Shown in pieces: positions 54,113 to 64,000 of a stretch of 64,000 nucleotides of DNA. Source of the DNA: Pseudohoeflea suaedae (lineage in GTDB: Bacteria; Pseudomonadota; Alphaproteobacteria; Rhizobiales; Rhizobiaceae); the NCBI RefSeq assembly GCF_004354915.1, contig NZ_SMSI01000003.1:435501-499500 (forward strand), read 5' to 3'. The notes beneath the pieces were generated by a model, which ran no database searches, was not told the DNA's origin, and saw nothing but the letters and a program-made list of their open reading frames with translations. How positions within the stretch are numbered: position 1 is the first letter of the stretch; the number at the start of each line of letters is the position of its first letter. Both the position numbers and the translations under genes were made by a program.

Positions 54113-57100
54113 ATGACACACCAGAAGCCTATCCTTAGCGACTACCAGCTTCTCGACCGCTACACGCAGACGGAGGGGCGGATTTTCCTGACCGGCACGC
54201 AGGCGATCGTGCGCATCGCGCTCGATCAGGCGCGCAGGGACCGCAAGGCCGGTCTGAACACGCGTGGCTTCATTTCGGGTTACCGTGGCTCGCCGGTGGG
54301 CGGCATCGACCTGGAAGTGTCGAAGAACCGCAAGCTCGTCACCGAGGCGGGCGTCGATTTCGTGCCGGCGGTGAACGAGGAGTTGGGCGCCACGCAGATC
54401 ATCGGCACCCAGCAGGTCGAGACCGATCCCGACCGCACGGTCGATGGGGTGTTCGGCCTCTGGTACGGCAAGGGGCCGGGCGTCGACAGGGCGGCGGATG
54501 CGCTCAAGCACGGCAATGCCTACGGCTCCTCGCCGCATGGCGGCGTTCTGGTGGTGGCGGGTGACGACCACGGATGCGTTTCCTCCTCGATGTCGCACCA
54601 GTCCGATGTCGCTTTCATGAATTTCTTCATGCCGACCATCAACCCGGCCAATGTCGCGGAATTCCTGACTTTCGCCGAGTGGGGCTATGCGCTGTCGCGC
54701 TTCTCGGGAATGTGGGTCGGGTTCAAGGCGATCTCGGAAACGGTCGAGTCGGGCATGTCCTTCGACCTGCCCGGCGATCGCGTTTTCGTCACCCCGGACT
54801 TCGAAGCCCCGCAAGACGGCCTGCATTTCCGCTGGCCCGACCTGCCGGGGCCGCAGATCGAGGCACGGCTCGAACACAAGAAGGCGGCCGTTCTCGCCTT
54901 CGCCCGCGCCAATCCGATAGACCGGGCCGAATGGGGGCATGCCGATGCCCGTTTCGGTATCGTGACCACCGGCAAGTCGCATCTCGACGTGCTGGAGGCG
55001 CTGCGCCTCCTGGGCATCAACGAGGCGCGAGCCAGGGAAATCGGCCTCGACATCTACAAGGTCGGCATGGTCTGGCCGCTCGAGCACGATGGCGCGCTGT
55101 CTTTCGCCAAGGACAAGCAGGAACTGCTGGTCATCGAGGAAAAGCGCGGCATCATCGAAAGCCAGCTCAAGGAATATTTCTACGACTATCCGGGCCGCAA
55201 GCCCGATCGCATGGTGGGCAAGCGCGACGAGAACGGCGCGCGGCTGATCCCCTGGACGCAGGAACTGGGCGCGGTCATGCTCGCCCGCCACATCGCCGCC
55301 CGGCTGAAGCGCAACTTCCCCGAACTCGACCTGGTGTCGAAGGCGGAAACGGCGGTGCCCGCGCCGTCGTTGATCGATGTGCCCGGTGCGACCCGCACGC
55401 CCTATTTCTGCTCGGGATGTCCGCACAACACCTCGACGAAGGTCCCCGAGGGCAGCCAGGCGCTGGCCGGAATCGGCTGTCACTTCATGGCAAGTTGGAT
55501 GAATCGCAACACGACGTCGCTGATCCAGATGGGTGGCGAAGGCGTGAACTGGGTGTCGAGGTCCAAGTATAACGGCAACAGGCACGTGTTCCAGAATCTG
55601 GGCGACGGCACCTATTACCATTCGGGCTCGCTCGCCATCCGCCAGGCGATCGCGGCGGGAACCAACATCACCTACAAGATCCTGTTCAACGATGCGGTCG
55701 CAATGACCGGCGGGCAGGATGTCGACGGGCCGATCTCGGTGCCGGCCATCGCGCAGTCGGTCACCGCCGAGGGCGCGAGCAAGGTCGTCATCGTCTCGGA
55801 TACGCCGGAGGCATTCGACCGTTCGCAGTTTCCTTCAGGCATCGAGATCCTGCACCGGCGTGAGATGGACCGGGTGCAGAGGGAGCTTCGGGAAATCCCC
55901 GGCACCACCGTCCTGATCTACCAGCAGACCTGCGCCACGGAAAAGCGCCGGCTTCGCAAGCGTGGAAAGATGGAGGATCCGAAGAAATTCGCCGTCATCA
56001 ATCCGCTGGTCTGCGAAGGCTGCGGCGATTGCATGGTGGAATCCAACTGCCTGAGCGTCGAGCCGCTGGAAACCGAGTTCGGACGCAAGCGGAAGATCAA
56101 CCTGAATACCTGCAACAAGGACTTCACCTGCGTGAACGGCTTTTGTCCCAGCTTCGTGACCGTTGAGGGTGGAACGCTGAAAAAGGCCGGCGCGGGCGCC
56201 GATCCGGCGCAGCTCGCGAGTCTTGCGACGAAACTGCCCGCACCTCGGCTGCCGGAACTGTCCAAGCCGTGGGACGTGCTCGTCACCGGCGTCGGGGGCA
56301 CCGGCGTGGTGACCGTGGGCCAGTTGATCGTCATGGCCGCCAATCTCGAGCGGAAGGGCGCCTCGGTGCTGGACTTCATGGGATTTGCGCAGAAGTTCGG
56401 CCCGGTGCTCAGCTATATCCGCATGGCCGGAACCGAGGCGCAGCTGAACCAGGTGAAGATCGAGCCGAGCTCGGCGGATGCGCTGATAGGCTGCGATCTG
56501 GTGGTCAGCTCTTCGCCCAAGGCATCGAAGACCTATCGGAAGGGCGAAACCCGCGCGGTGATCAACACGGCGGTGATGCCGACCGGCGATCTCGTTCAGA
56601 ACCGGGATGCGGACCTCAACGCCGTGACCCGCCTGGAGGCAATTCGCGACACCGTCCATGCGGGGAGCCTGCAGGCGCTGGATGCGAATTCGCTCTCCGA
56701 GGCGCTTCTGGGCGACAGCGTCTTTGCCAATGTGATGATGCTGGGTGCTGCCTGGCAGGCGGGCCTCGTGCCGCTCGGCGAGGAGAGCCTGATGCGCGCA
56801 ATCGAGCTCAACGGGGTCAAGCCGGAGCTCAACAAGGCGGCATTCACCTGGGGGCGGGTCATCGTCAGCGACCGCGCCGCGGTTGAGCGGATTGCGGCGA
56901 TCCCGGTTACCGAGGTCTATACCCTCGACCAGCAGATCTCCCGTCGCGCCGCCTTCCTGACCGACTATCAGAATGCGCGCTGGGCAAGCCGCTATATCGA
57001 GGCCGTCAAGGAGGTCCGCGACGCTGAAACGGCGGCCGCCGGTGCGCCGGGCGCGCTGACGGAAGCCGCGATGAAGGGGCTGTTCAAGGTGATGTCCTAC

Positions 57101-57553
57101 AAGGACGAATACGAAGTCGCGCGACTACATAGCCAGACCGGCTTCTACGAAAGCCTCGGCGCGCGGTTCGAGGGCGATTTCAAGGTCAGGCATCACATGG
57201 CGCCGCCTCTCATTCCGGCGAAACTTGATGCGCGCGGACGTCCTTACAAGCGCAGTTTCGGTCCCTGGATGCAAACCGGCCTGAAGGCGATGGCGAGGAT
57301 GAAGTCCCTGCGCGGCACGCCGCTCGACGCCTTCGGCTATACCGCCGAGCGCCGGATGGAGCGCGAGATGATCGGGGAGTATCGGGCGCTTCTCAAGCGG
57401 CTTGCCGCGGGCCTGACAGCGCAGAACCGGGACGAGGCGGCGCGGATCGCCGCGCTCGTGATGGATGTTCGCGGCTTCGGTCCGGTCAAGGAACTGGCTG
57501 CGGAGAAGGTACGTGCGCAGACGGATGCCGCGCTTTCGGCCTCGGCGTTCTGA
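54113..57553 (+). CDS. Indolepyruvate (aryl pyruvate):ferredoxin oxidoreductase, single-chain
   Basis: A 1146-residue oxidoreductase fusing the alpha, beta and gamma parts of archaeal IorAB. The N-terminal half contains pyruvate-oxidoreductase and TPP-binding regions (GYRGSPVGGID; CSGCPHNTSTK; ending in FNDAVAMTGGQDVDG). A cysteine-rich region about residues 630-680 (CEGCGDCMVESNC, CNKDFTCVNGFCPS) binds Fe-S. A C-terminal gamma-type domain begins with VTGVGGTGVVTVGQL. It would turn indolepyruvate or phenylpyruvate into aryl-acetyl-CoA, feeding the paa operon alongside. ATG 54113 follows a GGGGGGA; the longer frame is AT-rich promoter DNA. Confidence 0.9.
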   Translation: MTHQKPILSDYQLLDRYTQTEGRIFLTGTQAIVRIALDQARRDRKAGLNTRGFISGYRGSPVGGIDLEVSKNRKLVTEAGVDFVPAVNEELGATQIIGTQQVETDPDRTVDGVFGLWYGKGPGVDRAADALKHGNAYGSSPHGGVLVVAGDDHGCVSSSMSHQSDVAFMNFFMPTINPANVAEFLTFAEWGYALSRFSGMWVGFKAISETVESGMSFDLPGDRVFVTPDFEAPQDGLHFRWPDLPGPQIEARLEHKKAAVLAFARANPIDRAEWGHADARFGIVTTGKSHLDVLEALRLLGINEARAREIGLDIYKVGMVWPLEHDGALSFAKDKQELLVIEEKRGIIESQLKEYFYDYPGRKPDRMVGKRDENGARLIPWTQELGAVMLARHIAARLKRNFPELDLVSKAETAVPAPSLIDVPGATRTPYFCSGCPHNTSTKVPEGSQALAGIGCHFMASWMNRNTTSLIQMGGEGVNWVSRSKYNGNRHVFQNLGDGTYYHSGSLAIRQAIAAGTNITYKILFNDAVAMTGGQDVDGPISVPAIAQSVTAEGASKVVIVSDTPEAFDRSQFPSGIEILHRREMDRVQRELREIPGTTVLIYQQTCATEKRRLRKRGKMEDPKKFAVINPLVCEGCGDCMVESNCLSVEPLETEFGRKRKINLNTCNKDFTCVNGFCPSFVTVEGGTLKKAGAGADPAQLASLATKLPAPRLPELSKPWDVLVTGVGGTGVVTVGQLIVMAANLERKGASVLDFMGFAQKFGPVLSYIRMAGTEAQLNQVKIEPSSADALIGCDLVVSSSPKASKTYRKGETRAVINTAVMPTGDLVQNRDADLNAVTRLEAIRDTVHAGSLQALDANSLSEALLGDSVFANVMMLGAAWQAGLVPLGEESLMRAIELNGVKPELNKAAFTWGRVIVSDRAAVERIAAIPVTEVYTLDQQISRRAAFLTDYQNARWASRYIEAVKEVRDAETAAAGAPGALTEAAMKGLFKVMSYKDEYEVARLHSQTGFYESLGARFEGDFKVRHHMAPPLIPAKLDARGRPYKRSFGPWMQTGLKAMARMKSLRGTPLDAFGYTAERRMEREMIGEYRALLKRLAAGLTAQNRDEAARIAALVMDVRGFGPVKELAAEKVRAQTDAALSASAF

Positions 57554-57568
57554 TCGGCTCTCATGATC

Positions 57569-57595
57569 GGTCGGCGGATTGACCGACCTGTTCGG
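57569..57595. promoter_or_regulatory. GGTCGG/CCGACC inverted repeat upstream of paaX
   Basis: GGTCGG (57569-57574) and CCGACC (57583-57588) are inverted. The stretch ACCGACC-T-GTTCGG (57582-57595) is almost the reverse complement of the palindrome before the thiolase gene, with one extra base. It may be an operator shared by paaX and the paa operon. Confidence 0.4.
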
Positions 57596-57719
57596 GCGCT
57601 CATCGCAGGGTGGGCGCCCGACATTTGTTTGGGCACAGATTTCCGCGCACTTCATATGTCGTGTAATGTTTATGCGCAATCACAGTCCGCGGGCGGCTGT
57701 GCGGTATCGGGAGCATGTG

Positions 57720-58628
57720 ATGACGATGGAGCAGGGGCGAATTGTGAAGGAGCCGGATACAACTTCCGTTGACCTGCCGCGCGCGCCCGCCTTCATCGTG
57801 ACCATCTATGGAGACGTCGTCGAGCCGCGCGGCGGAATGCTCTGGATGGGGACCCTGATTGAATGTTGCGGGGCGCACGGTTTGAGCGAAACGCTTGTGC
57901 GCACAGCCGTCTCCCGGCTCGTTGCGGCGGGGCGACTTGAGGGGCTGCGTATCGGCCGGAGAAGCTACTATCGCCTGTCGGACGCGGCGAGAAGCGAGTT
58001 TCGCGCGGCGTCGCGCCTATTGTTCCTTCCGCCTCCCGCTTCCGAGGACTGGTTGTTCTGCCTGTCCGAAACCTCGTCGGATCAGGAGCTTGGCGCAGGC
58101 TGGGTGCGCCTCTCGCCGACAGTGGCCATTGCGCCCAACCGGGAGGGTGTTGCGCCCGTCGACGGTGTCGTCATGCGGGCAGGGCAGGTCGAGGGGCAGG
58201 GTGACCTGCGGTCGTTCGCCCGGGAGAAGTGGGCGCTGGAGGATGTCGCGCACTCTTACCAAGCGTTTCTCGACCGTCATCAGTGCCTGCTTGATGGGCC
58301 AAGTTTTGTGGCATCCCTCTCGCCGGAGGAGGCGCTTGCCCGTCGGCTTCGGCTGGTTCACGACTATCGCCAGGCAGCGCTGATCGATCCGCGATTGCCG
58401 CCCGCAGCCTGCCCGACCGACTGGCCCGCGGAGCGGGCGCGGCGCCTCTTCGTGACGGCCTATCTTGGCCTGTCGGGTCGCGCAGATGCATTTGTCGGCG
58501 AGACATTTCTCAACGATCAGGGAGCCCTGGAGGCCGTAAATGCCGAAACGGAACAGCGTCTGAGCCGCCTTGAAAGCGAAGCCGCGTCATGGGCCCGGGC
58601 CGGGAGTTCACACCAAACATTACAGTGA
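57720..58628 (+). CDS. paaX: PaaX, phenylacetate-responsive repressor
   Basis: A 302-residue regulator close to the length of E. coli PaaX. The N-terminal winged helix (about residues 20-90) has APAFIVTIYGDVVEPRGG, LSETLVRTAVSRLVAAGRLEG and GRRSYYRLSD. The C-terminal PaaX domain has PTVAIAPNREG. PaaX represses paa genes until phenylacetyl-CoA is present. ATG 57720 follows GGGAG; upstream codons are unlike the family. It precedes the paa operon in the same direction. Confidence 0.9.
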   Translation: MTMEQGRIVKEPDTTSVDLPRAPAFIVTIYGDVVEPRGGMLWMGTLIECCGAHGLSETLVRTAVSRLVAAGRLEGLRIGRRSYYRLSDAARSEFRAASRLLFLPPPASEDWLFCLSETSSDQELGAGWVRLSPTVAIAPNREGVAPVDGVVMRAGQVEGQGDLRSFAREKWALEDVAHSYQAFLDRHQCLLDGPSFVASLSPEEALARRLRLVHDYRQAALIDPRLPPAACPTDWPAERARRLFVTAYLGLSGRADAFVGETFLNDQGALEAVNAETEQRLSRLESEAASWARAGSSHQTLQ

Positions 58629-58675
58629 TTTCAAAATTTGTCTTAACATGTGCCGCATTGCGTGCTAATACAGTG

Positions 58676-58689
58676 ACCGAACGGTCGGT
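58676..58689. promoter_or_regulatory. Palindromic operator before the paa operon
   Basis: ACCGA-ACGG-TCGGT is an inverted repeat 40 bases upstream of the thiolase start, in the promoter of the operon. It resembles operators of TetR-type PaaR regulators; PaaX binding is the alternative. Confidence 0.6.
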
Positions 58690-58728
58690 CTTTGTTGGAT
58701 GAATGGAGCGACCAGGGAGGAAGCACGA

Positions 58729-59934
<1,206 letters not shown>

Positions 59935-59956
59935 CCATTCATCCGGAGGAACGAGC

Positions 59957-60955
59957 ATGTACGCACAGTTGGTCAAGTCGGAAGGCATGAAATCTCCTGA
60001 GGAGATGAGCCCCGAGGAACGTGCCTTTCAGGAGCGGGTCGACCGCAACGAGAAGATCGAGCCGAAGGAATGGATGCCGGATGGCTATCGCAAGACGCTG
60101 ATCCGCCAGATCGGACAGCATGCCCATTCGGAAATCGTCGGCCAGCTGCCCGAGGGCAACTGGATCACGCGCGCGCCGACGCTGGAGCGCAAGGCGATCC
60201 TGCTGGCCAAGGTGCAGGACGAGGCAGGCCACGGGCTCTACCTCTATTCCGCTGCCGAGACGCTGGGCGTCACCCGCGACGAGCTGACCGAGAAGCTGTT
60301 GTCGGGCAACATGAAATATTCCTCGATCTTCAACTACCCCACTCTGACCTGGGCCGACATGGGCGCCGTCGGCTGGCTGGTCGACGGGGCGGCGATCATG
60401 AACCAGGTGCCGCTGCAGCGAACCTCCTACGGTCCCTACAGCCGGGCGATGATCCGCATCTGCAAGGAGGAAAGCTTCCACCAGCGGCAGGGCTACGCGA
60501 TCATGATGAAGATGGCGAAGGGCACGCCCGAGCAGAAGGAAATGGCGCAGGACGCGCTCAACCGCTTCTGGTTCCCCGCATTGATGATGTTCGGTCCGTC
60601 CGACAAGGATTCGGTGCATTCCGCGCAGTCGATGGCGTGGAAGATCAAGATGAACACCAATGACGAACTGCGCCAGAAATTCGTCGATGAAACGGTGCCG
60701 CAGGCCGAATATCTCGGCCTGACCGTGCCCGACGAAACCCTGTCCTGGAACGAGGAAAAGGGCGGCTATGACTTTGCCGAGCCGGACTGGTCCGAGTTCT
60801 TCGAAGTGATCAAGGGAAACGGACCCTGCAACGAGGAGCGCCTCGGTGCGCGTCGCGACGCCTGGGAGAAAGGCGCATGGTTCCGCGAGGGCCTGACGGC
60901 CTATGCCGACAAGGCCGCCGCCCGCCGCGCGAATGCGCTCGTAGCCGCCGAGTGA
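59957..60955 (+). CDS. paaA: 1,2-phenylacetyl-CoA epoxidase subunit A
   Basis: A 332-residue catalytic subunit of the di-iron epoxidase. [16 protein letters not shown] and [15 protein letters not shown] are the two E-x-x-H iron-binding helices of the ferritin-like fold. Substrate is phenylacetyl-CoA. CGGAGGAA precedes the ATG; it is followed by paaB after 24 bases. Confidence 0.95.
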   Translation: MYAQLVKSEGMKSPEEMSPEERAFQERVDRNEKIEPKEWMPDGYRKTLIRQIGQHAHSEIVGQLPEGNWITRAPTLERKAILLAKVQDEAGHGLYLYSAAETLGVTRDELTEKLLSGNMKYSSIFNYPTLTWADMGAVGWLVDGAAIMNQVPLQRTSYGPYSRAMIRICKEESFHQRQGYAIMMKMAKGTPEQKEMAQDALNRFWFPALMMFGPSDKDSVHSAQSMAWKIKMNTNDELRQKFVDETVPQAEYLGLTVPDETLSWNEEKGGYDFAEPDWSEFFEVIKGNGPCNEERLGARRDAWEKGAWFREGLTAYADKAAARRANALVAAE

Positions 60956-60979
60956 ACAGGCAATCGGGAGGATTTTGAC

Positions 60980-61267
60980 ATGACCAAGAAAGAATGGCCG
61001 CTCTGGGAGGTTTTCATCCGGGGTCAGCACGGATTGAACCACCGTCACGTCGGCAGTTTGCACGCACCGGACGCCGAGATGGCGATCCGCAATGCGCGTG
61101 ACGTCTACACCCGCCGCAAGGAGGGGGTGTCCATATGGGTGGTGGAGAGCCAGCAGATCACGGCGTCGAGCCCGTCCGAGAAGGGACCGATGTTCGACCC
61201 GGCCGAAAGCAAGGTCTATCGCCACCCGACCTTCTACGACATCCCCGATGAAGTGGGGCACATGTGA
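60980..61267 (+). CDS. paaB: 1,2-phenylacetyl-CoA epoxidase subunit B
   Basis: A 95-residue small subunit of the epoxidase. WPLWEVFIRGQHGLNHRHVG and a DARDVYTRR-like IRNARDVYTRRKEG region are typical of PaaB. It bridges PaaAC units; no cofactor. It ends at TGA 61267, overlapping the paaC start. Confidence 0.93.
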   Translation: MTKKEWPLWEVFIRGQHGLNHRHVGSLHAPDAEMAIRNARDVYTRRKEGVSIWVVESQQITASSPSEKGPMFDPAESKVYRHPTFYDIPDEVGHM

Positions 61268-62121
61268 TGCCTTCGCTGCCCGATGCCGCAACGCCCGACG
61301 CCGCAGAGCTTGCCAGGCAGGCCGCCGCCCATCAGACACACGATCCGCACCTCGCGAACGTGGATCTTCAGCCGGCGTTCTTCGACTGGCTCTGCCGGAT
61401 GGGGGACAATGCGCTGATTCTCGGCCATCGCCTTTCGGAATGGTGCGGCCACGGTCCGGTGCTGGAAGAGGATATCGCGCTCGCCAACACCGCGCTCGAC
61501 CTCATCGGGCACACGCAGATGTGGCTCGGTCTTGCCGCCGAGGTCGAGGATGCGGGACGTAGCGCCGACGATCTGGCCTATCTCCGCGACGCCATGAAGT
61601 TCCGCAATCTCAAGCTGGTCGAATTGCCGAACGGCGACATGGGCGTCACGCTGATGCGTGAATTCCTGTTCGACGCCTTCCATTTCGAACTGTTGACCGC
61701 GCTGACGCACTCCACCAGTCCACGTGTGGCGGAAATCGCCGCCAAGGCGCTGAAAGAGGTCTCCTATCACCTCGAACGCTCGTCCGACCTCGTCATCCGG
61801 CTGGGTGACGGAACGGAGGAAAGCCATGCGCGGATGCAGGCGGCTCTGGAACGCCTGTGGCCCTATACAGGCGAGATGTTTGCCGCCGATGCGGTCGATG
61901 ACGCCGTCGCCGAAGCCGGGATAGCGCCCGAATTGGCGGCGCTGCTGCCGCGCTGGCAGCAGACGGTGGACGAGGTTTTGGCCGAAGCGACGCTGAGCAA
62001 GCCCGAGCAGCGTTTCGACGCGCAGAAGGGCGGCAAGCAGGGACGACACACCGAGCATCTCGGCTTCATCCTGGCGGAGATGCAGTTCCTGCAACGGGCC
62101 TATCCGGGCGCGAGCTGGTAG
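61267..62121 (+). CDS. paaC: 1,2-phenylacetyl-CoA epoxidase subunit C
   Basis: A 284-residue structural subunit with a ferritin-like fold, paralogous to PaaA but without a full iron site. It contains DNALILGHRLSEWCGHGP and YHLERSSDLVIRLGDGTEES. ATG 61267 overlaps the paaB stop; a GTG just upstream is also possible. Confidence 0.93.
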   Translation: MPSLPDAATPDAAELARQAAAHQTHDPHLANVDLQPAFFDWLCRMGDNALILGHRLSEWCGHGPVLEEDIALANTALDLIGHTQMWLGLAAEVEDAGRSADDLAYLRDAMKFRNLKLVELPNGDMGVTLMREFLFDAFHFELLTALTHSTSPRVAEIAAKALKEVSYHLERSSDLVIRLGDGTEESHARMQAALERLWPYTGEMFAADAVDDAVAEAGIAPELAALLPRWQQTVDEVLAEATLSKPEQRFDAQKGGKQGRHTEHLGFILAEMQFLQRAYPGASW

Positions 62122-62125
62122 TCCG

Positions 62126-62647
62126 ATGACAACGGTCCTGCCATCGACGGAAGAAGTCTGGGACTGGTTGAGCGAAGTGCCCGACCCCGAGATTCCCGTG
62201 GTTTCGGTCACCGATCTCGGCATCGTGCGCGAGGTGCGTTGGGACGAGGGCGCGCTGGTGGTGGCCGTGACGCCGACCTATTCCGGCTGCCCCGCCACGG
62301 CCGTCATCGACCTGATGATCGAGAACCACCTGCGGGAAAAGGGTATCGAAAACCTGCGGCTGGAGCGCCGTATATCACCGCCCTGGACAACCGATTGGGT
62401 GAGTGCCGCTGGCCGCGAGAAGCTCCGCGCCTACGGTATCGCCCCCCCGGTCGACGGCACCGCCTCGGACGGGATGACGGCGAGCCGCGCGGCGCGCTTG
62501 TCTGGCCGGACGAACCTCGTGATTGCCTGCCCGCGCTGCGGCTCGAGCCATACCGAGCGGGTCAGCCAGTTCGGATCCACCCCGTGCAAGGCCAGCTACC
62601 GTTGCCGCGACTGCCTGGAGCCCTTCGACTACTTCAAGTGCCATTGA
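62126..62647 (+). CDS. paaD: Phenylacetyl-CoA epoxidase assembly protein D
   Basis: A 173-residue protein with an N-terminal DUF59/MIP18 domain (VPDPEIPVVSVTDLGIVREV) and a C-terminal zinc ribbon of two Cys pairs (CPRCGS and CRDC). It is thought to mature the iron sites of the PaaABCE complex. Starts five bases after paaC. Confidence 0.92.
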   Translation: MTTVLPSTEEVWDWLSEVPDPEIPVVSVTDLGIVREVRWDEGALVVAVTPTYSGCPATAVIDLMIENHLREKGIENLRLERRISPPWTTDWVSAAGREKLRAYGIAPPVDGTASDGMTASRAARLSGRTNLVIACPRCGSSHTERVSQFGSTPCKASYRCRDCLEPFDYFKCH

Positions 62648-62715
62648 ATTCTTCGGTGCCCCGGCGGGCACTGCCGTGATTTTTGCGTCCCTGTCCAGCC
62701 CGGAGGAGGTCTGAC

Positions 62716-63792
62716 ATGCCCCGTTTCCATCCCCTCGAAGTGACCGACATCCGTCGCGAAACACGCGACGCCGTCGTCGTCACGCTCAGGCCGCGCGAGG
62801 ACGCCGCGCCGCATTTCAAGTTCACCCAGGGCCAGTATCTGACCTTTCGCCGCGAATTCGATGGGGAAGAGCTGCGGCGCTCCTATTCGATTTGTGCCGG
62901 CGTGGACGAGAACTGCCTGAAGGTCGGCATCAAGCGCGTCGACGGCGGCGCTTTTTCCACCTGGGCGAATGAAGAGCTGAAGCCCGGCGACACGCTCGAC
63001 GCCATGGTGCCGCAGGGCCGCTTCTTCACCCAGATCGATCCGGCAAGCGCCAGGACCTATCTCGGCTTTGCCGGCGGTTCTGGCATCACGCCGGTCCTTT
63101 CGATCATCAAGACGACGCTGGCGCAGGAGCCGAACGCCAGCTTCACGCTGGTCTACGCCAACCGGCAGGTCAGTTCGATCATGTTCCGCGAAGAGCTGGA
63201 GGACCTGAAGAACACCTATCTCGGCCGCTTCTCGGTGATCCACATCCTCGATGGCGAAGGCCAGGAGATCGATCTCTTCACCGGTCGTATCGACGCCGAG
63301 AAGATGGAGATGCTGTTCCGCCTCTGGATCGACGCCGAAAGTGTCGATACCGCCTTCATCTGCGGACCCGAGCCGATGATGCTGACCATCGCTGAAAGCC
63401 TGCGCCAGGCGGGTCTGGGCGACGATCAGATCAAGTTCGAACTTTTCGCCTCCTCCCAGCCCGGTCGCGCCAGGAAACGCGTGATTTCGAAACAGGCCGC
63501 GGCGGCTGGAAATACCTGCGAGGTATCGGTCACGCTCGATGGTGCGACGCGCAGTTTCCAGATGCCGAAAGACGGCACTGCCGTGCTGGACGCCGCGATC
63601 GCGAACAATCTCGACGCGCCCTTCTCGTGCAAGGCGGGGGTCTGTTCGACCTGCCGCGCCAAGGTGCTGGAAGGTGAAGTCGAAATGGAGATCAATCACG
63701 CCCTCGAGGATTACGAGGTGCGCGCGGGCTACGTGCTCTCGTGCCAGTGCATTCCGCTCTCAGACAGGTTGGTGCTCAGCTATGACGAATGA
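62716..63792 (+). CDS. paaE: Phenylacetyl-CoA epoxidase reductase subunit E
   Basis: A 358-residue NADPH reductase. An FAD domain (RRSYSICAGVDE), an NAD(P) domain (FAGGSGITPVLSIIKTTL) and a C-terminal plant-type [2Fe-2S] ferredoxin (CKAGVCSTCRAKV, with CQC last) are in the expected order. It supplies electrons to the PaaA di-iron site. ATG 62716 follows GGAGGA. The next gene overlaps its end. Confidence 0.95.
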   Translation: MPRFHPLEVTDIRRETRDAVVVTLRPREDAAPHFKFTQGQYLTFRREFDGEELRRSYSICAGVDENCLKVGIKRVDGGAFSTWANEELKPGDTLDAMVPQGRFFTQIDPASARTYLGFAGGSGITPVLSIIKTTLAQEPNASFTLVYANRQVSSIMFREELEDLKNTYLGRFSVIHILDGEGQEIDLFTGRIDAEKMEMLFRLWIDAESVDTAFICGPEPMMLTIAESLRQAGLGDDQIKFELFASSQPGRARKRVISKQAAAAGNTCEVSVTLDGATRSFQMPKDGTAVLDAAIANNLDAPFSCKAGVCSTCRAKVLEGEVEMEINHALEDYEVRAGYVLSCQCIPLSDRLVLSYDE

Positions 63793-64000
63793 TCCCGACA
63801 CGATGGCCATGGGCGACTATCTCGCGCAGGGCGGCAAGTTGACTTCTCCCGAGAACGTGCCGCCGCGCTACCGCGGCGAGCTGCTGCGGCTGATGTCGTC
63901 CTTCGTCGACAGCCAGCTGGCCGCCTCGGCGGGGTTCGCCGGCGCGATCAACTGGGCGCCGGGCATCAAGGCGCGGATTGCCGCCAGCCGGATCACCCTG
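63782..64000 (+). CDS. Possible PaaA/PaaC-like or other paa-linked protein (partial)
   Basis: The start of a gene overlapping the paaE end (ATGACGAATGA) and running off the window. Visible residues begin MTNDPDTMAMGDYLAQGGK and include VPPRYRGELLRLMSSFVDS and SAGFAGAINWAPG. The helical character and context suggest a ferritin-like phenylacetic-acid-catabolic family protein, but too little is visible to be sure. Confidence 0.5.
   Translation, partial: MTNDPDTMAMGDYLAQGGKLTSPENVPPRYRGELLRLMSSFVDSQLAASAGFAGAINWAPGIKARIAASRITL

Noticed and set aside
54068-55621. 517-residue minus-strand frame over the indolepyruvate oxidoreductase
   Set aside because: Antisense to conserved TPP-enzyme sequence; no recognisable domain.

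Overview
The window is about 64 kb of high-GC DNA from an alphaproteobacterium, most likely a Hyphomicrobiales (Rhizobiales) member. The evidence is the RpoH-type sigma factor, the elongator tRNA-Met sequence, the NasT/NasS nitrate control pair, the fused indolepyruvate:ferredoxin oxidoreductase and the PaaX-controlled phenylacetate operon. No species can be named from sequence reading alone.

Layout. (1) 1-10.2 kb is ordinary chromosome: a TrmH-type RNA methyltransferase, a small membrane protein, RluD, two transporters, AlkB, rpoH, an AAA ATPase and a Gfo/Idh/MocA oxidoreductase. An unusual low-GC BMT5-like (DUF2431) gene sits directly upstream of alkB. (2) tRNA-Met(CAU) at 10.19 kb is followed by a serine-recombinase remnant. 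A 14-nt copy of the tRNA 3' end recurs at 24.82 kb, beside a broken IS3-type transposase. Between the two repeats lies a complete assimilatory nitrate cluster: nasTS, nrtAB, a fused nrtCD, nirBD, nasA and cysG. I read this as an old tRNA-targeted island. (3) 25-52 kb is the most remarkable part. It holds pyrC, a split HAAT/Liv ABC transporter, a complete coenzyme F420 operon (fno-cofE-cofD-cofC-fbiC), a catabolic operon (PLP enzyme, two-subunit CoA-transferase, F420-type luciferase-like oxidoreductase, M20 hydrolase), a proton-translocating transhydrogenase (pntAA-pntAB-pntB), a molybdenum hydroxylase with a CoxS-CoxG fusion, and a GntR/UTRA regulator. (4) 52-58 kb holds diaminopropionate ammonia-lyase, an Lrp regulator and the 1146-residue indolepyruvate oxidoreductase. 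(5) 57.7-64 kb holds paaX, a thiolase, paaABCDE and the start of another gene.

The transporter, F420 operon, catabolic operon, transhydrogenase, hydroxylase and gntR are each preceded by a copy of the same palindrome, core CATNCTAT-NN-ATAGNATG. Six copies are clear and one is half-degenerate; one lies at the promoter of gntR itself. I infer a single regulon in which F420 synthesis, F420 reduction (PntAB makes NADPH, Fno passes the electrons to F420), uptake and breakdown of an unknown, probably N-containing, substrate are switched on together. This is the candidate undescribed system.

The paa operon would degrade phenylacetyl-CoA, and the indolepyruvate oxidoreductase next door can form arylacetyl-CoAs from aryl pyruvates, so the right end is an aromatic amino acid/phenylacetate catabolic block.
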